Program-made: the position numbers and the translations under genes
The notes under the pieces: generated by a model
The model's input: only the letters and a program-made list of their open reading frames with translations
Told to the model about the DNA's origin: nothing
Databases searched by the model: none
Part shown: in pieces, positions 5,924-10,267 of the stretch
Layout of the letters: every line of letters begins with the position of its first letter
How positions within the stretch are numbered: position 1 is the stretch's first letter
Source of the DNA: Paracoccaceae bacterium
Lineage (GTDB): Bacteria; Pseudomonadota; Alphaproteobacteria; Rhodobacterales; Rhodobacteraceae
Assembly: GCA_902525995.1 (NCBI GenBank)
Contig: CABZJG010000055.1
Location: forward strand, 1-10,267
Direction of reading: 5' to 3'
DNA: 10,267 nt

Positions 5924-8900
5924 CTAGCTACAGCCTGAAGTTGCCCCGCAGGTGTTGCATTTCATACAAGTCCCATTGCGAACCAACGTGTAATTACCGC
6001 AATCTCCGCAGGGATCACCTTCATAGCCTTGCATCTTGGCTTTGGTCCGGGCATCCATTGAAGTTGCTGTGGCTATTGTTGCTGTCTCAGCTGCTTGTTG
6101 CGGGACATCTGCAACAACTGCCGCTGTTTCAGACATTGCCAAATTGCCGCTTGTTTGACCACCTTGAAGGACCACTAATTCACGCGGTAGGCGCTTCCTT
6201 AAGTATCCGGATGAGCTGATTTGTTTGAGCACTTCCAAGGACTTAGAGGCGTTGTCTTCACTAAGCTCTTTAACATTTCTAATGCCTTCATCCTGCCCGC
6301 TGCCCAAGTCGTCAAACGCAGCTCCCTCAGGTTTTACGTGAGCCAAATCGGTTCTATCAAGATAGCTCACTGCCAATTCACGGAAGATATAGTCAAGGAT
6401 GGACGTTGCATTTTTGATACTGTCGTTGCCCTGTACCATGCCTGCAGGTTCAAATTTGGTGAAAGTAAACGCGTCTACAAATTCTTCCAAAGGCACGCCG
6501 TATTGAAGACCAACGGACACCGCTATGGCGAAATTATTCATCATAGCGCGGAAACCTGCGCCCTCTTTATGCATATCGATGAAAATCTCACCAAGCGCAC
6601 CGTCAGAATATTCACCAGTGCGCAAATAGACTTTATGGCCGCCAACAATTGCCTTTTGTGTATAGCCCTTACGGCGCTCTGGCATCTTTTCCCGATGCGA
6701 TTTCACGATTTCTTTAACAACTACTTTCTCTACGATTTTTTCAGCAAGAACAGCTGCTTTTTCTTGTGCGCTTCCACTTTCAAGAATTTCTGCAGCCTCA
6801 TCATCATCCTCAACCAATGCAGCCGCCAACGGCTGGGAAAGTTTTGAGCCGTCTCTATAAAGCGCATTGGCTTTTACACCGAGCGACCAGCTTAGTTCGT
6901 ACGCCTGTTGGCAATCCTCGATGGTTGCATCATTTGGCATATTTATCGTCTTTGAAATGGCGCCCGATATGAACGATTGGGCTGCTGCCATCATATAAAT
7001 ATGGCTATTAACGCTCAGATAACGCTTACCTTTTTTGCCGCAGGGATTGGCGCAGTCAAAGATATTATAATGCTCTTCGCTCAGATGTGGTGCACCCTCT
7101 AGGGTCATGGTTCCACAAACATGATCGTTCGCAATATCGATATCTTTTTTGCTGAAGCCCAGATGGCGCAGTAGATCAAAGCTTGGATCATTTAGCTTTT
7201 CGGCAGGAATACCAAGAACGCCGGTGCAGAATTCTGCGCCAAGGGTCCATTGATTGAACACAAACCTGATATCAAAGGCCGATTCTAGAGCGGCTTCAAT
7301 CTTTTCAATTTCCGCAGGTCCAAATCCATGCCCGATAAGGCTTGTGTGATTGATACCTGGGGCATTTCCAAGGGATCCATGTCCCACCGCATAAGAGATG
7401 ATTTCTTCAATGTGGGCGCTTCCATACCCAAGCTTTTCCAAAGCCGCAGGCACGGAGCGGTTGATGATTTTAAAGTATCCACCACCTGCCAGCTTTTTGA
7501 ACTTCACCAGTGCAAAGTCTGGTTCAATTCCGGTGGTGTCACAGTCCATAACCAATCCGATGGTCCCGGTTGGCGCAATCACAGAGGTTTGCGCATTTCT
7601 AAAGCCATACTTTTCACCCTCTGCAAGCGCATTATTCCAACTGGACTGTGCTAGCATTACCAAATCTTGATCAGGGCAGTTATCACGATCAAGTGGCACG
7701 GGTTTTATGGCCAACTCTTCGTAACCTTCTGTATTGCCTAAAGCAGCGTTACGGTGATTGCGAATAACACGCAGCATATGATCTGCGTTTTTGTCATACT
7801 TTGGAAAAGGTCCTAACTCGCGCGCCATTTCTGCGCTAGTTGCATAGGAAACACCTGTCATGATGGCGGTTAAAGCACCGCAAAGTGCACGGCCTTCATC
7901 GCTGTCATATCCATAGCCCATGTTCATCAGCAATCCGCCGATATTAGCATAGCCAAGGCCTAACGTTCTGAAATCATATGACCGCTGGGCAATTTCTTTG
8001 GACGGAAACTGGGCCATAAGAACAGAAACTTCTAAAGTGATGGTCCAAAGCCTTGTGGCATGGATATAATCATCTGCTTGGAACTTTCCGTCTTTCAAAA
8101 AGCTAAGCAAATTCATTGACGCTAAATTACAGGCAGTATCATCAAGGAACATATATTCAGAGCACGGGTTTGATCCTCTGATTTCACCATCCTCAGGACA
8201 AGTATGCCATGCGTTGACCGTATCATGATATTGAATGCCTGGATCGGCGCAGGCCCAAGCGGCATGCCCGACATCTTCCCAGAGCTTTCTGGCCTTTATG
8301 GTCTTTGCAACAGAGCCATCTGTTCGTCTGATCAATTCCCAATCATCATCTGCTTCAACGGCCTTTAAAAAAGCATCAGTGACACGAATTGAGTTGTTGG
8401 AATTCTGTCCAGATACAGAAGCATAGGCTTCGCTATCCCAATCAGTATCATATGTCGGGAATTCAATGCTGCCATAACCTTGCTTTGCATAGTCCAGCAC
8501 CCGCTTTACATAAGTCTCTGGTATCGCGACCTTTTTTGCGCCTCTTATGGCCGTTTTCAACGACGGGTTTTTGCTAGGATTTACCGAGTCTTCGCTGCTT
8601 CCATCCCAGGCGCGAATAGCTGCAAAAATCTCATTTAGTTTTTCTTCATGCATTTTGCTGCCTGCAACGATGCTAGCAACTTTTTGCTCTTCTTTGACTT
8701 TCCAGTTGATGAAGCTTTCAACATCCGGATGATCGGCATCACAAATGACCATTTTTGCAGCGCGTCTGGTGGTGCCACCAGACTTGATTGCTCCCGCTGC
8801 TCGGTCGCCAATTTTCAAAAATCCCATTAGACCTGAGGACTTACCGCCACCTGAAAGAGGCTCGCCGTCACCTCGAAGAGAGCTAAAGTTAGTACCTGTC

Positions 8901-9568
8901 CCGGATCCATATTTAAAGAGCCGCGCTTCGCGCACCCAAAGATCCATGATGCCGCCTTCGTTAACCAGATCATCGGTTACAGATTGGATGAAGCAGGCAT
9001 GGGGTTGTGGGTGCTCATAGGCGGACTTCGACTTCACAAGCTTTCCAGATTTAAAATCTACATAGTGATGTCCCTGACTTGGTCCATCAATGCCATAAGC
9101 CCAATGTAGCCCTGTGTTAAACCACTGTGGACTGTTCGGTGCAGCACGCTGGGTCGCGAGCATATAGCGCATTTCGTCATAATAGGCTTGGGCATCTTCT
9201 GCGGTGCTAAAATAGCCGCCCTTCCAACCCCAATAGGCCCAAGCACCAGCTAAGCGATCAAAAACCTGCTTTGCAGAAGTTTCGCCGATTATAGCAGTCT
9301 CATCAGAAGAAGCTTGAGAACGCCACAAAAATTCTGGCACGTTCTTCTCTTTAATCTTTTTTAGTTTTTCAGGCACACCAGCTTTGCGGAAATATTTTTG
9401 CGCGATCACATCGCTTGCCACTTGAGACCAAGAGGATGGAACCTCTACATCGTCCAAGTGAAACACAACTGTTCCATCAGGATTTCTTATTTCCGAGGAG
9501 GTTTTAATAAAATCGATGTCTGAATAGGCGTCCTGCCCGGCTTTCGTGAACTTTCTTTCAATTTTCAT
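5924..9568 (-). CDS. nrdJ: Adenosylcobalamin-dependent (class II) ribonucleotide reductase
   Basis: Reduces ribonucleotides to deoxyribonucleotides in the cytoplasm, using a thiyl radical made from adenosylcobalamin, with no NrdB partner and no need for oxygen. At 1214 residues it has the length of the large alphaproteobacterial NrdJ. Key residues: redox Cys192 (PHACFIQSV), Asn467-Pro-Cys469-Ser-Glu471 with radical Cys469, redox partner Cys480 (DTACNLASMNL), and the phosphate-binding stretch APTGTIGLVMDCDTTG at 665-680. I see no N-terminal ATP-cone. Residues about 970-1075 match a TSCPD-type domain, followed by an Ala/Thr-rich linker (about 1143-1170). The last 28 residues hold six cysteines (1187, 1190, 1201, 1204, 1207, 1213), probably a thiol shuttle or zinc-binding tail. 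ATG 9566-9568 gives the standard MKIERKFT start. Probable control is by NrdR boxes upstream; no cobalamin riboswitch is visible. Confidence 0.98.
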   Translation of the reverse strand: MKIERKFTKAGQDAYSDIDFIKTSSEIRNPDGTVVFHLDDVEVPSSWSQVASDVIAQKYFRKAGVPEKLKKIKEKNVPEFLWRSQASSDETAIIGETSAKQVFDRLAGAWAYWGWKGGYFSTAEDAQAYYDEMRYMLATQRAAPNSPQWFNTGLHWAYGIDGPSQGHHYVDFKSGKLVKSKSAYEHPQPHACFIQSVTDDLVNEGGIMDLWVREARLFKYGSGTGTNFSSLRGDGEPLSGGGKSSGLMGFLKIGDRAAGAIKSGGTTRRAAKMVICDADHPDVESFINWKVKEEQKVASIVAGSKMHEEKLNEIFAAIRAWDGSSEDSVNPSKNPSLKTAIRGAKKVAIPETYVKRVLDYAKQGYGSIEFPTYDTDWDSEAYASVSGQNSNNSIRVTDAFLKAVEADDDWELIRRTDGSVAKTIKARKLWEDVGHAAWACADPGIQYHDTVNAWHTCPEDGEIRGSNPCSEYMFLDDTACNLASMNLLSFLKDGKFQADDYIHATRLWTITLEVSVLMAQFPSKEIAQRSYDFRTLGLGYANIGGLLMNMGYGYDSDEGRALCGALTAIMTGVSYATSAEMARELGPFPKYDKNADHMLRVIRNHRNAALGNTEGYEELAIKPVPLDRDNCPDQDLVMLAQSSWNNALAEGEKYGFRNAQTSVIAPTGTIGLVMDCDTTGIEPDFALVKFKKLAGGGYFKIINRSVPAALEKLGYGSAHIEEIISYAVGHGSLGNAPGINHTSLIGHGFGPAEIEKIEAALESAFDIRFVFNQWTLGAEFCTGVLGIPAEKLNDPSFDLLRHLGFSKKDIDIANDHVCGTMTLEGAPHLSEEHYNIFDCANPCGKKGKRYLSVNSHIYMMAAAQSFISGAISKTINMPNDATIEDCQQAYELSWSLGVKANALYRDGSKLSQPLAAALVEDDDEAAEILESGSAQEKAAVLAEKIVEKVVVKEIVKSHREKMPERRKGYTQKAIVGGHKVYLRTGEYSDGALGEIFIDMHKEGAGFRAMMNNFAIAVSVGLQYGVPLEEFVDAFTFTKFEPAGMVQGNDSIKNATSILDYIFRELAVSYLDRTDLAHVKPEGAAFDDLGSGQDEGIRNVKELSEDNASKSLEVLKQISSSGYLRKRLPRELVVLQGGQTSGNLAMSETAAVVADVPQQAAETATIATATSMDARTKAKMQGYEGDPCGDCGNYTLVRNGTCMKCNTCGATSGCS

Positions 9569-9635
9569 CTTTTTGCCTTGTCGTTTTTCTTTTTCTAGCG
9601 TTCAGCGTTGCGTCTGTTTTTCGTGCAGCCCACAT
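9558..9635 (-). CDS. Candidate leader ORF overlapping the nrdJ start
   Basis: In the nrdJ leader, ATG 9633-9635 opens a 25-codon frame that ends at TGA 9558-9560, 11 bases inside nrdJ. AAGG five bases before the ATG is a good ribosome-binding site, better placed than the weak AAGG before nrdJ itself. The peptide begins MWAARKTDATLNARKRK and is strongly basic. The overlap would allow coupled translation of nrdJ. The site and its ATG sit in the loop of a predicted hairpin. It resembles no known leader peptide I can name, and a chance ORF is possible. Confidence 0.3.
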   Translation of the reverse strand: MWAARKTDATLNARKRKTTRQKDEN

Positions 9636-9660
9636 TTAAGCCTTGATGGGCCGGACGAAA
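9619..9660 (-). promoter_or_regulatory. Long hairpin in the nrdJ 5' leader
   Basis: In minus-strand RNA, UUUCGU-c-CGGCCCA pairs with UGGGCUG-c-ACGAAA: 13 pairs, one of them a G-U, and a single C/C mismatch, with a 14-nt loop at 9633-9646. The one imperfect pair is G-U on the minus strand but A-C on the plus strand, so the fold favours the nrdJ transcript. The loop carries AAGG and an ATG. It may tune nrdJ translation. It does not match a cobalamin riboswitch. Confidence 0.5.
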
Positions 9661-9698
9661 GTACCAACGTTTCCACCCCTGCCTTACGGGAAAACGAG

Positions 9699-9745
9699 AT
9701 ACTATATGTTGTGGTGCCGCTATCGGTCCGTACAACTTGACGTAG
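9699..9745 (-). promoter_or_regulatory. NrdR boxes upstream of nrdJ
   Basis: ATACTATATGTTGTGG at 9699-9714 matches the known NrdR consensus acaCwAtATaTwGtgt well. Exactly 31 bp on, GTACAACTTGACGTAG at 9730-9745 keeps the outer TAC and GTA and little of the centre. NrdR boxes usually occur in pairs about three helical turns apart, so the spacing supports the weaker one. On the minus strand the first box contains TATAGT (9706-9701), a possible -10, so bound NrdR-dATP would block transcription. No good -35 is seen at 17 bp. Confidence 0.65.
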
Positions 9746-9771
9746 GAACACTAGGATGGTCAACGGATTTT

Positions 9772-9872
9772 TTTATGAATATTCAAAAATTTTCTCTTGA
9801 CCTCTTTGTGTTAACAAAAAACGCGAATTTTTGTTTTCCCTACCAATTATTTTTCAAAAACTTCTTTTGAAA
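9772..9872. repeat. Cluster of three AT-rich inverted repeats upstream of nrdJ
   Basis: TGAATATTCA (9776-9785) is a perfect 10-bp palindrome. AACAAAAA (9813-9820) and TTTTTGTT (9828-9835) are perfect arms around 7 nt. TTTCAAAA (9852-9859) and TTTTGAAA (9865-9872) are perfect arms around 5 nt. They could be sites for dimeric regulators or nucleoid proteins; in such AT-rich DNA some symmetry is expected by chance. Confidence 0.35.
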
Positions 9873-9896
9873 TTTTATTCATAAAAACGTCATAAT
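9867..9896 (+). promoter_or_regulatory. Candidate sigma-70 promoter pointing right
   Basis: TTGAAA (9867-9872) and CATAAT (9891-9896) are 18 bp apart and resemble -35 and -10 elements, giving a start near 9903. The -35 is part of the third inverted repeat. No ORF of note follows, so any transcript would be non-coding or lead to a gene beyond the window. Confidence 0.35.
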
Positions 9897-10019
9897 ATGC
9901 GAAGGCTTACGCGCTTTGCTTTACCGAAGACATGAAATATACATCTAAAAATGGACTCTAAATAAGATTCCAATTCCCACAAATTCCCTTTTTTGATTCT
10001 CAGGTGACGGTCATAAAAG

Positions 10020-10045
10020 CCACAACAATTAGTGTGCTAATGTGG
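10020..10045 (-). terminator. Hairpin, possible weak terminator for leftward transcription
   Basis: CCAC (10020-10023) pairs with GTGG (10042-10045), and ATTAG (10028-10032) pairs with CTAAT (10037-10041) around the loop TGTG, leaving a four-base bulge. On the minus strand it is followed by CTTTTA, a weak T-run. It could stop a transcript entering from beyond the right edge, or be part of a structured RNA. Confidence 0.3.
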
Positions 10046-10061
10046 GGGTTCGTCTATACCT

Positions 10062-10107
10062 AGCGGTTTAAAGCCATATCCTGAAGGGTAGAATCGGGCA
10101 TACCGCT
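10062..10107 (+). ncRNA. Possible structured RNA element
   Basis: AGCGGT (10062-10067) and ACCGCT (10102-10107) are perfect outer arms. Within them TATCC (10077-10081) pairs with GGGTA (10086-10090) around TGAA, and GCC (10073-10075) can pair with GGC (10097-10099). The nested pairing and lack of ORFs fit a small RNA started from the candidate promoter near 9867, but I do not recognise the family. Strand is assigned from that promoter only. Confidence 0.2.
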
Positions 10108-10267
10108 TCGCTCGACAACTCACATAACCCATTTGGATTTTCCCAAACGAGAAAAATAAAAAGGTACTTTGATTTTGAAAGTCACACCGAGTCTCAATTG
10201 TTCATAATGGTGTTGTCAAAAACCCACATATAAAAAGAGCGATTCAAAATAGATATTACAACACTCG

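Larger units (their letters stand above)
9897..10267. other. Non-coding stretch at right edge
   Basis: No recognisable gene occurs in these 371 bp on either strand; all frames are broken by frequent stops. It contains two hairpin regions (10020-10045 and 10062-10107) and is otherwise AT-rich without repeats. It may be a small-RNA locus or the spacer before a gene lying to the right. Confidence 0.6.

Noticed and set aside
5842..6847. Plus-strand ORFs across the 3' end of nrdJ
   Set aside because: They are antisense to conserved NrdJ domains and show no motif.
9813..9835. CtrA-type site or replication origin in the AT-rich DNA
   Set aside because: No TTAA-N7-TTAA pair and no DnaA box (TTATCCACA-like) is present.
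9546..9870. Two overlapping plus-strand ORFs of 64 and 75 codons upstream of nrdJ
   Set aside because: They cross the NrdR boxes and leader hairpin, lack ribosome-binding sites, and look non-coding.
9569..9900. Cobalamin riboswitch upstream of nrdJ
   Set aside because: I looked for the GCCACTG box and the conserved B12 core on the minus strand and found neither.
10194..10265. Possible end of a minus-strand gene entering from the right edge (23 codons then stop)
   Set aside because: The short tail has no recognisable motif and its length is expected by chance; other frames close as quickly.

Overview
The window looks like ordinary chromosome from a moderately AT-rich alphaproteobacterium. 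The evidence is the company of genes: a single-chain B12-dependent ribonucleotide reductase (NrdJ) with a C-terminal Cys-rich tail, an animal-type homodimeric NADP isocitrate dehydrogenase, a DUF6356-like mini membrane protein next to a YafJ/EgtC-type class II glutamine amidotransferase, and a FrnE-like DsbA protein behind an acyl-CoA ligase. The order within the Alphaproteobacteria cannot be fixed by reading alone; a Rhodobacterales-like or related marine lineage is a guess. I see no transposase, integrase, CRISPR array, tRNA or rRNA.

Left block (1-2838): a partial XRE-cupin regulator (minus) faces a plus-strand pair, an acyl-CoA ligase and a FrnE-like thioredoxin-fold protein, whose reading frames overlap by 14 bp. 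The regulator probably controls the pair. The 5' end of the ligase is odd. The family-like N-terminal sequence continues upstream of the only legal in-frame start (TTG 699), while the ATG with a Shine-Dalgarno-like sequence (664) is one frame off.

Middle block (2839-5815): icd (plus) meets the amidotransferase/DUF6356 pair (minus) at a shared hairpin terminator that contains the amidotransferase stop codon. The pair runs divergently from an Lrp/AsnC regulator. The 114 bp between them holds a perfect 15-bp palindrome, a likely regulator site. The Lrp gene and nrdJ converge on a G/C hairpin whose T-tract faces nrdJ.

Right block (5924-10267): nrdJ (minus, 1214 codons) makes dNTPs without oxygen-dependent radical chemistry. 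Its upstream DNA carries a good NrdR box and a second, degenerate one exactly 31 bp away. The leader can form a long hairpin whose loop holds a ribosome-binding site and the start of a 25-codon basic ORF overlapping the nrdJ start. I found no cobalamin riboswitch. The remaining ~500 bp to the right edge has no convincing gene. It holds several AT-rich inverted repeats, a plausible plus-strand promoter and two nested hairpins, so it may encode a small RNA or only regulatory DNA.

Most of the window is housekeeping or common accessory metabolism. The parts worth a second look are the ligase start, the nrdJ leader, the Lrp palindrome and the non-coding right end.
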